Source: Albibacterium bauzanense
GTDB lineage: Bacteria > Bacteroidota > Bacteroidia > Sphingobacteriales > Sphingobacteriaceae
Reading direction: 5' to 3'
Length of the DNA: 64,000 bases
Assembly: GCF_004339765.1 (NCBI RefSeq)
Contig: NZ_SMGO01000002.1
Location: 372,001 to 436,000, forward strand
Shown here: positions 35,912 through 43,745 of the stretch, piece after piece
Layout of the letters: each line of letters opens with the position of its first letter
Position numbering within the stretch: position 1 is the first letter of the stretch
Notes under the pieces: generated by a model
Databases searched by the model: none
The model's input: the letters and a program-made list of their open reading frames with translations, nothing else
Told to the model about the DNA's origin: nothing
Made by a program: the position numbers and the translations under genes

Positions 35912-36286
35912 ATGACAAAAAGTAGAAATCAAAATGAATCAACATACATTTCTGAAATCATCATACATGGTCTTCAAGAGAAAAAAGGGAATGAGATCGT
36001 AAGAGTTGACCTAAGAAAAATAAACAGTTCAGTGACAGACTATTTCGTAATTTGTCATGCAGATTCCTCCACTCAGGTTCGCGCATTAGCGGACAGCGTT
36101 GAGAAAGAAGTTTACCAGGCTTTACATCAAGATCCTTGGCATAAAGAAGGTTTCGAACAAGGCGAATGGGTTTTATTAGATTATGTAGATGTTGTAGTAC
36201 ATATCTTTAAAACAGAAAAACGTCAACATTATGGTATCGAAGACCTTTGGGGAGATGCCAAACTTGAAAATTATAAAAGTGCTTAA
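35912..36286 (+). CDS. rsfS: Ribosomal silencing factor RsfS
   Basis: Binds L14 (uL14) and blocks 30S-50S joining during starvation. The 124-aa protein has the RsfS core: DLRKINSSVTDYFVICHADSSTQVRALADSV (about 27-57) and GEWVLLDYVDVVVHIF near 88-103. Length is normal. It sits 70 bp ahead of ftsH in the same direction, an arrangement seen in many Bacteroidota. A near-consensus -7 box (TTACTTTG, one mismatch) lies about 55 nt upstream. Confidence 0.94.
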   Translation: MTKSRNQNESTYISEIIIHGLQEKKGNEIVRVDLRKINSSVTDYFVICHADSSTQVRALADSVEKEVYQALHQDPWHKEGFEQGEWVLLDYVDVVVHIFKTEKRQHYGIEDLWGDAKLENYKSA

Positions 36287-36355
36287 CCCCTTATCTTAAG
36301 GTACAAAAAAATATAGAGCAACCAGTAAACGTTGCAATAATCTAATAGTTCAAGA

Positions 36356-38464
36356 ATGAAAGAAAAATTTTCAAACCAGGCAAGTGGAAGAAAGAAAATT
36401 CCAAGTAAAAAAATTACTCCAAAACCGCCTCGGTTCAATATTATGTGGGTATGGATGGCTCTATTATTAGGCTTTTTTGTACTACAATATGTATTTAGTG
36501 GAGACACTGCCAAATCCATCACCTACCAACAATTCGAAGAGAATATGTTAAAGACTGGTGATGTTGATCACCTGGTAGCCTTTAAAAAGAATGAACTTAT
36601 TGCCGTTGAAGTTTACATTAAAAAAGATAAACTAGACGATCCTAAGTATAAAGAGGTAAAACCTCAGCCCAATGCACTTAATATGTCTGCAGAAGCAGGT
36701 CCGCAATATATTTTTACTGACGGATCTTTTGATGCTTTAGAAAGAAAATTAAATGCAGCTCAGGCAGAGGTTCCTCAAAATGAACGCGTAAGCTTAAAGC
36801 TTGAAGAAAGAAACAGCCCATGGACAGGCTGGTTGCTTACACTTCTGCCATTTGTATTAATTATTGCCTTCTGGGTATACTTAATGCGTAGAATGGGTAA
36901 TGGTGGTGGCGGCCCGGGTGGACAGATCTTCAATATTGGTAAATCCAAAGCAAAGTTATTCGATAAGGAATCACAAGTTAATATCACCTTTAACGATGTA
37001 GCCGGCTTAGAAGAAGCCAAGCAAGAGGTAATGGAAATTGTAGATTTCCTTAAAAACCCGAAAAAATACACCAACCTTGGAGGTAAAATTCCAAAGGGAG
37101 CTCTTTTGATAGGTTCACCAGGAACCGGTAAAACATTGTTAGCAAAGGCTGTTGCCGGTGAAGCTCAAGTTCCGTTTTTCTCCCTTTCGGGTTCAGACTT
37201 CGTAGAAATGTTTGTCGGAGTAGGAGCATCCCGTGTACGAGATCTATTCAAACAGGCAAAAGAAAAAGCCCCTTGTATCATCTTTATTGATGAGATTGAT
37301 GCAATTGGTCGTGCTCGTGGAAAAAACAGCATGATGGGTGGAAACGATGAAAGAGAAAACACACTGAATCAATTACTAGTTGAGATGGATGGTTTCGGAA
37401 CAGATTCAGGAATTATCATCCTTGCTGCAACCAACCGTCCGGATGTTCTAGACCCTGCTTTACTGCGTCCAGGACGATTTGACAGACAAATATCAATTGA
37501 TAAGCCCGATTTAGTAGGTAGAGAGCAGATATTCAAAGTTCACTTAAAACCTATTAAATTAGCTGAAGGGGTAGATGCCAAAAAACTATCTGCTCAAACA
37601 CCAGGATTTGCAGGTGCTGAAATCGCCAACGTATGTAACGAAGCTGCTCTTATTGCTGCACGTCGCAATAAAGAAGCGGTAGATATGCAAGACTTCCAGG
37701 ATGCTATTGACCGGGTTATTGGTGGATTAGAAAAGAAAAATAAAATAATATCTCCTGAAGAGAAACGCATAGTTGCCTACCACGAAGCAGGACACGCTAT
37801 TGCTGGCTGGTTCTTAGAACATGTAGATCCGTTAGTTAAAGTATCTATTGTACCGCGCGGTATAGCTGCATTAGGATATGCTCAATACTTACCTAAAGAG
37901 CAGTTCTTATACACTACCGAGCAGTTAATTGATAGTATCTGTATGACCATGGGTGGTCGTGTATCTGAAGATATCACTTTCGGAAAAATATCAACCGGAG
38001 CTCAAAACGACTTAGAACGAATCACCAAATTGGCTTATGCCATGGTAACCGTTTATGGTATGAACCACCGCGTTGGAAACGTTTCTTTCAATGAAGCACA
38101 AGAAGGCAATCAGTTCAATAAGCCTTATTCTGAGAAAACCGCCGAATTGATTGATGACGAAGTACGCATGCTGATTGCAGATGCCTACGATAGAACCAAG
38201 AAGTTATTATTAGATAATAAAGAAGGCTTGCAAAAACTAGCTGATAAATTATTGGATAAAGAAATCTTATTCCAATCAGATCTGGAAGACATTTTAGGCA
38301 AGCGACCATTTAATACACGTACAACCTACGATGAGTTTGTAAACAGCGAAACAAACAATCAAGAACAGATCACAGAAGACCTGGTTCACGATGCCGTTAC
38401 AGACCATCCTGATGCTGTAGAGAATAACCCTACAAGCGATCCGGCACCGAGTGATAATCTATAA
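36356..38464 (+). CDS. ftsH: ATP-dependent zinc metalloprotease FtsH
   Basis: Membrane-anchored AAA+ protease that degrades unassembled membrane proteins and regulators. The 702-aa protein has a basic N-terminus, TM1 at about 30-48, a periplasmic domain to about 155, and TM2 at about 158-176. The AAA domain has Walker A GSPGTGKT at 253-260, Walker [10 protein letters not shown] and an SRH. The M41 protease domain has HEAGH at 476-480. An acidic, unstructured tail of about 50 residues follows. A strong terminator directly follows. Confidence 0.97.
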   Translation: MKEKFSNQASGRKKIPSKKITPKPPRFNIMWVWMALLLGFFVLQYVFSGDTAKSITYQQFEENMLKTGDVDHLVAFKKNELIAVEVYIKKDKLDDPKYKEVKPQPNALNMSAEAGPQYIFTDGSFDALERKLNAAQAEVPQNERVSLKLEERNSPWTGWLLTLLPFVLIIAFWVYLMRRMGNGGGGPGGQIFNIGKSKAKLFDKESQVNITFNDVAGLEEAKQEVMEIVDFLKNPKKYTNLGGKIPKGALLIGSPGTGKTLLAKAVAGEAQVPFFSLSGSDFVEMFVGVGASRVRDLFKQAKEKAPCIIFIDEIDAIGRARGKNSMMGGNDERENTLNQLLVEMDGFGTDSGIIILAATNRPDVLDPALLRPGRFDRQISIDKPDLVGREQIFKVHLKPIKLAEGVDAKKLSAQTPGFAGAEIANVCNEAALIAARRNKEAVDMQDFQDAIDRVIGGLEKKNKIISPEEKRIVAYHEAGHAIAGWFLEHVDPLVKVSIVPRGIAALGYAQYLPKEQFLYTTEQLIDSICMTMGGRVSEDITFGKISTGAQNDLERITKLAYAMVTVYGMNHRVGNVSFNEAQEGNQFNKPYSEKTAELIDDEVRMLIADAYDRTKKLLLDNKEGLQKLADKLLDKEILFQSDLEDILGKRPFNTRTTYDEFVNSETNNQEQITEDLVHDAVTDHPDAVENNPTSDPAPSDNL

Positions 38465-38468
38465 AATT

Positions 38469-38498
38469 AAAGGCTAAGAGCAATCGCTCTTAGCCTTT
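38469..38498 (+). terminator. Rho-independent terminator of ftsH
   Basis: A perfect 13-bp stem (38469-38481 with 38486-38498, arm AAAGGCTAAGAGC) with loop AATC ends in TTTCTT. It sits 5 bp after the ftsH stop and 10 bp before the LUD gene ATG, so the LUD gene needs its own promoter or read-through. Confidence 0.85.
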
Positions 38499-38507
38499 CT
38501 TCGATCT

Positions 38508-39158
38508 ATGAAAGAATCTACCTCTAAAGAACAGATTTTAAAAAGAGTAAGGGTAGCCTTACTAGAAAAGAGAGACAATCCTTATTCGAACCTCGAAGAA
38601 ACACCCCTATACCCTCCATTTGAAGATCCGCTGGAAATAGTATTTGCAAAACAGTTTTCAGCCGTTGCCGGCAAATTTGTTTTCTGTGATGGCGAAATTG
38701 ATTTAGTTGAAAACCTCTTGGCCTTAGCGGATAAGCATGCATTAAGAAAAATGTATGCCTGGGAACCAAAATTACAAGAGCTATTAAATCACTATGGCTT
38801 CCCTTTCTATAGCACTGATACCGATTTCGATAAAGCAGATGCAGGAATAACCTTATGCGAAGCACTGGTTGCAAGAAATGGAAGTATTTTACTTAGCAAT
38901 GCCAGTGGGGCAGGAAGAAGGCTTAGCATCTTTCCTTCCATACATATAGTGATTGCCTACACCTCGCAACTAGTTGGCGACATCAAAGATGGTTTGGATT
39001 TCTTAAAAACAAAATACAAAGACGAACTACCTTCCATGATTAGCCTGGTTACCGGTCCTAGTCGCACAGCTGATATTGAAAAAACACTTGTATTGGGCGC
39101 TCACGGCCCAAGAGAATTGTACCTTTTCCTGCTCGATGATTCCATCGTAAACGTCTAA
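38508..39158 (+). CDS. LUD domain protein (LutC-like)
   Basis: A 216-aa LUD-family protein related to LutC, part of the LutABC lactate-utilisation iron-sulfur complex. It shows GITLCEALVARNGSILL near 113-129 and the late SRTADIEKTLVLGAHGPRELYLFLLD motif near 185-210, both family hallmarks. LutA and LutB are not adjacent, so a role in lactate oxidation is not supported by context; stand-alone LUD proteins after ftsH are common in Bacteroidota. It begins immediately after the ftsH terminator and is followed by a long palindromic gap. Confidence 0.87.
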   Translation: MKESTSKEQILKRVRVALLEKRDNPYSNLEETPLYPPFEDPLEIVFAKQFSAVAGKFVFCDGEIDLVENLLALADKHALRKMYAWEPKLQELLNHYGFPFYSTDTDFDKADAGITLCEALVARNGSILLSNASGAGRRLSIFPSIHIVIAYTSQLVGDIKDGLDFLKTKYKDELPSMISLVTGPSRTADIEKTLVLGAHGPRELYLFLLDDSIVNV

Positions 39159-39188
39159 ATAAGACAAGTTTATAAGACGATCAATATA

Positions 39189-39312
39189 CATTCCTTTACA
39201 TAATCGAATTATGTACGGGTATTCCTTCCGTTGAGTTTGCGTTATTTAGGCCTAAATAACGCAGACTCAACGGAAGGAATATCCATGTTCGAAACCAGCT
39301 TATAAAGGAATG
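39189..39312. repeat. Nested palindromic element, about 124 bp
   Basis: Outer 10-bp inverted repeats CATTCCTTTA (39189-39198) and TAAAGGAATG (39303-39312) enclose two structures. One is a 6-bp hairpin CATAAT-CGA-ATTATG (39199-39213). The other is a near-perfect loopless palindrome of two 31-bp arms (39220-39250 and 39251-39281) centred on AGGCCT, with a single mismatch that would be a G-U pair in RNA. Three more base pairs extend it outward (39217-39219 with 39282-39284). It has no T-tract. Symmetry around the whole gap suggests a mobile or recombinational origin rather than a simple terminator. I did not notice a second copy in this window. Confidence 0.8.
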
Positions 39313-39343
39313 CTTTTCTTTTACAAATAAATGTTCCATCAAA

Positions 39344-39373
39344 AGTAATTAATTACTAATATATTTAGTAATT
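39344..39373. promoter_or_regulatory. Overlapping operator-like palindromes before the radical SAM gene
   Basis: AGTAATT-AATTACT (39344-39357) is a perfect palindrome. AATTACTAA (39351-39359) with TTAGTAATT (39365-39373) is a second, sharing the middle half-site. The last half-site overlaps the -7 box at 39369-39376, a position expected for a repressor operator. The regulator is unknown. Confidence 0.5.
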
Positions 39374-39376
39374 TTG
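39369..39376 (+). promoter_or_regulatory. -7 box of the radical SAM gene, 4 nt before the ATG
   Basis: TAATTTTG matches TAnnTTTG exactly. Predicted transcription start is 39380, one base before the ATG, so the mRNA would be essentially leaderless. Confidence 0.52.
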
Positions 39377-39380
39377 ATAG

Positions 39381-40445
39381 ATGGATTCAGAAAGAGAATA
39401 TTTTAAAGGAAGAGGATCGCAAATAAATCCAAACAATAAATTTGCCCAAAACAAATATAAGACAGAATTTATTGAAGGGCTCGATGAAGAACTTCTGGAA
39501 AATTCATCTACCAAATTTTATCAGGAAACACCTAAGAAAATAATCAGCACCAATGATAGTCCGGATCTCTCTTTCAGACAATCCATCAATCCTTATCAAG
39601 GATGTGAACACGGCTGTATTTATTGTTACGCCAGAAACTCGCATGAATACTGGGGCTTTAGTGCCGGATTAGATTTCGAGCGAAAGATTATAGTAAAACA
39701 CAATGCAGCTGCATTATTAGAGGAAGCCTTTAATAAAAAAGGCTATCAAGCTGATACCATTATGTTATCTGGCAACACTGACTGTTATCAACCCATTGAA
39801 CGCAAATTAAAAATAACCCGTTCTTTACTCCAGGTATTTCAACGTTATCATCATCCCGTTTCTATGATCACTAAAAACAACCTGATTCTACGCGATATCG
39901 ATATACTGAGTGAATTAGCCAAAGAAAACTTAGTGCATGTAGCCATTACCATCAACTCTTTAAATGAAGAGCTAAGAATGAAGATGGAGCCTCGAACCGT
40001 AACAGCTAAAGGGAGATTGAAGGTGATTGAAAAATTAAGCAATGCCGGAATCCCCGTTTTTTTGATGTGCGCTCCTATTATACCAGGTTTAAACAGCGAC
40101 GAAATGCCTCAATTAATTAAAGCAGCAGCAGATTGTGGAGCAAAATCTGCAGGCTTTACCCTGGTAAGGCTTAATGGAGCAATTGCTGAAATATTCACAG
40201 ACTGGATAAATAAAACCTATCCGGATAGGGCAGAAAAAGTACTTCATGCCATTGCAGAAAGTCACGGAGGAAAATTAAATGACTCAGAATGGTCGCGCCG
40301 ATCAAGAGGAAGCGGGCAAATGGCAGAAAGCATCCATAAACTTTTCTATATTTCACGTAAACGATATATGGGCGATGCTCACCTGCCTCCTTTATGTAAT
40401 AATTTATTTACACCAAAACATGGCAAACAATTGAAAATGTTTTAA
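39381..40445 (+). CDS. PA0069 family radical SAM protein (spore photoproduct lyase-like)
   Basis: A 354-aa radical SAM protein. The iron-sulfur motif CEHGCIYCYAR near residues 76-86 (CxxxCxxC) is intact, preceded by INPYQGCEHG. A conserved SGNTDCYQPIERK segment near 130-142 and the C-terminal RGSGQMAESI region fit the PA0069/SplB-like group. The reaction is unknown; DNA-photoproduct repair has been suggested for the family only by similarity. The operator-like palindromes over its promoter suggest it is switched rather than constitutive. Confidence 0.87.
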   Translation: MDSEREYFKGRGSQINPNNKFAQNKYKTEFIEGLDEELLENSSTKFYQETPKKIISTNDSPDLSFRQSINPYQGCEHGCIYCYARNSHEYWGFSAGLDFERKIIVKHNAAALLEEAFNKKGYQADTIMLSGNTDCYQPIERKLKITRSLLQVFQRYHHPVSMITKNNLILRDIDILSELAKENLVHVAITINSLNEELRMKMEPRTVTAKGRLKVIEKLSNAGIPVFLMCAPIIPGLNSDEMPQLIKAAADCGAKSAGFTLVRLNGAIAEIFTDWINKTYPDRAEKVLHAIAESHGGKLNDSEWSRRSRGSGQMAESIHKLFYISRKRYMGDAHLPPLCNNLFTPKHGKQLKMF

Positions 40446-40470
40446 TCAATAAAATACCAAACCATATAAT

Positions 40471-40509
40471 TTTATTACCTTTCAAACTTTGCAAACCATA
40501 GGTAATAAA
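40471..40509. repeat. Inverted repeat upstream of the rhomboid gene
   Basis: TTTATTACCT (40471-40480) and AGGTAATAAA (40500-40509) are perfect 10-bp inverted copies 19 nt apart. The interval contains an AAACTTTG (one mismatch to the -7 consensus). It may be an operator or a weak terminator for the radical SAM gene; there is no T-tract. Confidence 0.4.
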
Positions 40510-40526
40510 TTGCTTTAAACAATCTT

Positions 40527-41165
40527 ATGCAAGAGTATCTTTTACAAACACCAGTTGCCAGTATTATTTTAGTATTTACTTTAGTAACCAGTATCTACAC
40601 ATTTTCAAATCCGGAATTATTCGGGAAGTTAATGCTTCATCCCTACAGCGTAAGCAGGGGAAAAAATGTATATACTATTTTAACAAGCGGTATTATTCAC
40701 CGCGATTGGATGCACCTTGCATTCAATATGCTAACCTTCTTTTTCTTTGCTTTCCCTTTAGAACAATTACTGGCGCAACTTAGTAGTTGGGGACATATTC
40801 AATTTCTAATAATCTATGTTGTAGCCTTAATTTTAAGTGATATTACAACTATTATAAAGGAAAAGAATAATTATCGCTATCATAGTTTAGGAGCCTCCGG
40901 TGCTATTTCGGCCGTCCTGTTCAGCTATATTTTGTTCAATCCAACAATGTCATTGTATTTGTTTTTTATCCCTATTCCTATCCCTGCAGTAATCTTCGGT
41001 CCTCTATTTTTGGTATATTGTGTTTGGGCAGCAAATGCAGCGCGCGATAGTATTAACCACGATGCTCACTTTTATGGAGCACTCAGCGGATTGAGTATCA
41101 CAATTCTAATGTATCCACAAATTATAGGGCACTTTATCAATGAAGTATTGGGAATGCTGGGGTAA
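40527..41165 (+). CDS. Rhomboid family intramembrane serine protease
   Basis: A 212-aa six-helix inner-membrane protease. The catalytic Ser lies in SLGASGAISAVLF near 130-142 (GxSG motif) and the catalytic His in HFYGALSGL near 182-190. HRDWMHLAFNMLTF near 58-71 supplies the conserved HxxxN helix-2 residues of the oxyanion site. All active-site positions are intact. Substrates are unknown. It follows the radical SAM gene by 81 bp, with an inverted repeat in between. Confidence 0.93.
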   Translation: MQEYLLQTPVASIILVFTLVTSIYTFSNPELFGKLMLHPYSVSRGKNVYTILTSGIIHRDWMHLAFNMLTFFFFAFPLEQLLAQLSSWGHIQFLIIYVVALILSDITTIIKEKNNYRYHSLGASGAISAVLFSYILFNPTMSLYLFFIPIPIPAVIFGPLFLVYCVWAANAARDSINHDAHFYGALSGLSITILMYPQIIGHFINEVLGMLG

Positions 41166-41185
41166 TTTTAAGACTTAAAATCTAC

Positions 41186-42175
41186 TTATTCTTTCAAAAG
41201 CTTTTTCACTTCTTCTAAAGAAATAAAAGACTGGTCTTTATCTTTAATAAAAGACATTGGATTTTCCGGATCTTTAATAATTTCGAACAAGGTATATCCC
41301 CAGGGTTTCCAAAAATTCTCGATTACTTGTCCGTAGGTTTTGGCTTGCCAATTATCAAAAATGGGGCGAGAATTAACTCCTAGTAAAGACATCGGTTCAA
41401 TGTAAAAACGATCATCTATAGAAGAGATCATATAATCTGGCAAACGATTAAAAAGATAGCAAGAATAAAAGAAACGTCCGCATAATTCTTCGAACTGGAT
41501 GGGATGAAGCTTCTGATCTTTTACAATGGATAGAATTTCTTCATGATAAGTTAAGTTAGCCCCGTTATCTTGTAAACAAGCAATAATACCGAGATTCTTA
41601 ATGCGTAAAGAATAAACCAAGGTGTTTATTTCATCCCGATAATTATAGGTATTCTCCGGATTATCGACTTCATAAACCAAGATGCTGAAAGGAAGGACAG
41701 TTTCATATTCAACATCTTGTATAAGCGACTGCAACATGGCATGCAGGTTTTTGAACTTATGAACCAATGTCTGCGAAAAGTTCATGTCTTCACCACTTAA
41801 TAGCTGCTGCCTGATACCTACTTGTATTTCATTGAAAATAATACCGTAAACCCATTTTGAGATCCATTGAAACAGCGTTACCTTATCTAGTTCTTTCACA
41901 CCTGCATAACCCTTTTCAAAAGCAATGCGAACCTGTTCATCCAAGTGGCTTAAACGTTCATAAACCTCGGGAGAACAAGGTAATTTAAGATCGCTATAAT
42001 TTTTATAGCTTTCATCGAGCATTTTAAAAGGCTGATCGCCAATGTTATGCTCCTTTAAGATCCACTCTGGAAAAACCGGATAAAAAGAAGGTTTCTCAAG
42101 TTTAACCCCACTTAAAAAACAGGTATTAGTATCGAAGTAGAATTTATCAAAAGGATTGTACAGCTGTTTTTCCAT
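41186..42175 (-). CDS. Conserved protein of unknown function
   Basis: A 329-aa cytosolic protein I do not recognise by family. It has no signal peptide or membrane segment. Residues 1-60 include an FDTNTCFLSGVKL segment with a cysteine, recalling short zinc-ribbon starts but with only one Cys. The middle is helical (about 70-160), and aromatic-rich stretches recur (FYSCYLFNRLPDYM, FWKPWGYTLFEIIKDPEN). Codon use matches neighbours. It is monocistronic, with an exact -7 box 5 nt before the ATG, and ends 20 bp from the converging rhomboid gene. Confidence 0.82.
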   Translation of the reverse strand: MEKQLYNPFDKFYFDTNTCFLSGVKLEKPSFYPVFPEWILKEHNIGDQPFKMLDESYKNYSDLKLPCSPEVYERLSHLDEQVRIAFEKGYAGVKELDKVTLFQWISKWVYGIIFNEIQVGIRQQLLSGEDMNFSQTLVHKFKNLHAMLQSLIQDVEYETVLPFSILVYEVDNPENTYNYRDEINTLVYSLRIKNLGIIACLQDNGANLTYHEEILSIVKDQKLHPIQFEELCGRFFYSCYLFNRLPDYMISSIDDRFYIEPMSLLGVNSRPIFDNWQAKTYGQVIENFWKPWGYTLFEIIKDPENPMSFIKDKDQSFISLEEVKKLLKE

Positions 42176-42180
42176 GCAGT

Positions 42181-42188
42181 CAAAGATA
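42181..42188 (-). promoter_or_regulatory. -7 box of the 329-aa unknown gene
   Basis: The minus strand reads TATCTTTG, an exact TAnnTTTG match ending 5 nt before the ATG at 42175; the predicted 5' leader is about 2 nt. Confidence 0.55.
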
Positions 42189-42289
42189 CCATTTATGCCC
42201 TTTCAAAAGTGTCAGTTAAAAGTTGAAATAAAAACAATAAATTCGCAACATAGAAACTAAAAGACTTTGTCCGAAAAATAAGGATCGCA

Positions 42290-42718
42290 ATGAAACCAAA
42301 AATTCATTTCTTTACAGAAGATATCGAGTTTAAATTAAAGAATAAAACAAATCTTAAAAAGTGGATTATCGAAAGTGTTGAAGCCGAGAGTTCATTTGTA
42401 GGAGAGTTGAATTTCATTTTTTGTTCGGATGAATACCTGTTAAAAATTAACCAGGAATACTTAAATCACGATACTTATACTGACATCATTACTTTCGATA
42501 ACAGTGAGGAAGATGATGAAATTTCTGGCGACATATTTATCAGTGCAGAAAGAGTTACTGAAAACGCTTCTCAGCTTAATATCGATCCTCAAACAGAATT
42601 ACATCGGATAATTATTCACGGCGTATTGCATCTTATAGGGTTTCTTGATAAAGCACCAAAGGATAAAGCGCTAATGACTTCAAAGGAAGATCATTATTTA
42701 AATAGGCGCAATTTCTAA
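42290..42718 (+). CDS. ybeY: Endoribonuclease YbeY (16S rRNA maturation)
   Basis: Zinc-dependent RNase needed for 16S rRNA 3'-end maturation and ribosome quality control. The 142-aa protein has NQEYLNHDTYTDIITFD near 55-72 (family motif) and the metal site HGVLHLIGF near 105-113. E. coli-type enzymes continue to DH with a third His; here the sequence is FLDKAPKD, so the third ligand is probably Asp, as in several Bacteroidota homologues as I recall them. Length is normal. A strong bidirectional terminator follows. Confidence 0.93.
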   Translation: MKPKIHFFTEDIEFKLKNKTNLKKWIIESVEAESSFVGELNFIFCSDEYLLKINQEYLNHDTYTDIITFDNSEEDDEISGDIFISAERVTENASQLNIDPQTELHRIIIHGVLHLIGFLDKAPKDKALMTSKEDHYLNRRNF

Positions 42719-42759
42719 ATAAATAAAGAGGTTTCCTTTTTAAATCAACAATTTATCTT

Positions 42760-42804
42760 TTAAACAAAAAAGCTATTCCGAAGTGGAATAGCTTTTTTGT
42801 TTAA
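42760..42804. terminator. Bidirectional Rho-independent terminator between ybeY and the zinc peptidase gene
   Basis: A perfect 20-bp stem (42760-42779 with 42785-42804), core AGCTATTCC / GGAATAGCT, has a 5-nt loop and A6/T6 tracts on the two arms, so it can end transcripts in both directions. It lies between the 3' ends of the converging genes. Confidence 0.92.
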
Positions 42805-42833
42805 TTAAAAGTGACTCTGCTTTATTAGTAGAA

Positions 42834-43520
42834 TTAGTCGCGGCTTCCAAATAAGAAGCTTGCATAATAAAGCAAAGTTGCCAATGAAGACAAGGCTGCA
42901 ACCACATAGGTCATAGCTGCCCATTTTAAGGCATCTTTAGCGCCGCTATGCTCAACACTGTCGCCCATAACACTCGGATTTAACTGAAGCCATGCCAATG
43001 CTCTTTTAGATGCATCAAACTCAACCGGCAAAGTAATGAATGTAAACATTGTTGTAATTGCCAAAGCACCTACACCAATTGCTAATACCAGTGGATTACC
43101 AGATGAGAAGAACATTAAAACACCAATGATCAATACAACGGATGTCATTTTGGATGCAATATTAACCATCGGAACCACAGCAGAACGCAATGTAAGCCAT
43201 GAATAAGCTTTAGCATGCTGAACTGCGTGTCCGCATTCGTGAGCGGCAACTGCAGCTGAAGCAACGCTTCTACCTTCATAAACTTCCGGACTTAAGTTAA
43301 CAGTACGGTCGGCTGGATTGTAATGATCGGATAATCTTCCCTCGGCCGATAATACCTGAACATCATAGATGCCATTGTCGTGCAGCATTTTTAAGGCAAT
43401 ATCTTTTCCACTCATTCCGCTTGCTAACGGAGTTTCTGAGTATTGCTTAAATTTGTTTTTAAATCTCCACTGTACTGCGAAACTTATAATCGCAATTGCG
43501 ATAAACAATATCATTCCCAT
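42834..43520 (-). CDS. Zinc metallopeptidase, YugP/Zn-peptidase-2 family
   Basis: A 228-aa inner-membrane metalloprotease-like protein. TM1 is at residues 1-17. The HExxH zinc motif is AAHECGHAVQHAKAY near 92-106, followed by two to three membrane helices (about 118-160 and 205-225). VNLSPEVYEGRSVAS just ahead of the zinc helix is a family hallmark. The fold is intact, but no substrate is known. A shared terminator separates it from ybeY. Confidence 0.9.
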   Translation of the reverse strand: MGMILFIAIAIISFAVQWRFKNKFKQYSETPLASGMSGKDIALKMLHDNGIYDVQVLSAEGRLSDHYNPADRTVNLSPEVYEGRSVASAAVAAHECGHAVQHAKAYSWLTLRSAVVPMVNIASKMTSVVLIIGVLMFFSSGNPLVLAIGVGALAITTMFTFITLPVEFDASKRALAWLQLNPSVMGDSVEHSGAKDALKWAAMTYVVAALSSLATLLYYASFLFGSRD

Positions 43521-43715
43521 ATTTTCTTTCTATTTTTTTAAATTTCAATTTTATACTGACTAACTATCAAATTATATACCGTTGTAAAAATAACAGAATA
43601 AATGAGCAAAAAACGCGCTCTTAAGTAATATTTTAATTATTAAGACTGATAAAGCCACTTATAAAAGATAAATACTGACAAAATAACAGGAGTTCTATTT
43701 CATCATCAATTTTAT

Positions 43716-43723
43716 TACCTTTG
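43716..43723 (+). promoter_or_regulatory. -7 box of rmuC
   Basis: TACCTTTG is an exact TAnnTTTG match 22 nt before the rmuC ATG. The rest of the 43521-43745 divergent gap is AT-rich with no gene or strong palindrome seen. Confidence 0.55.
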
Positions 43724-43745
43724 ATTTTACTAATATTTTTATCAA

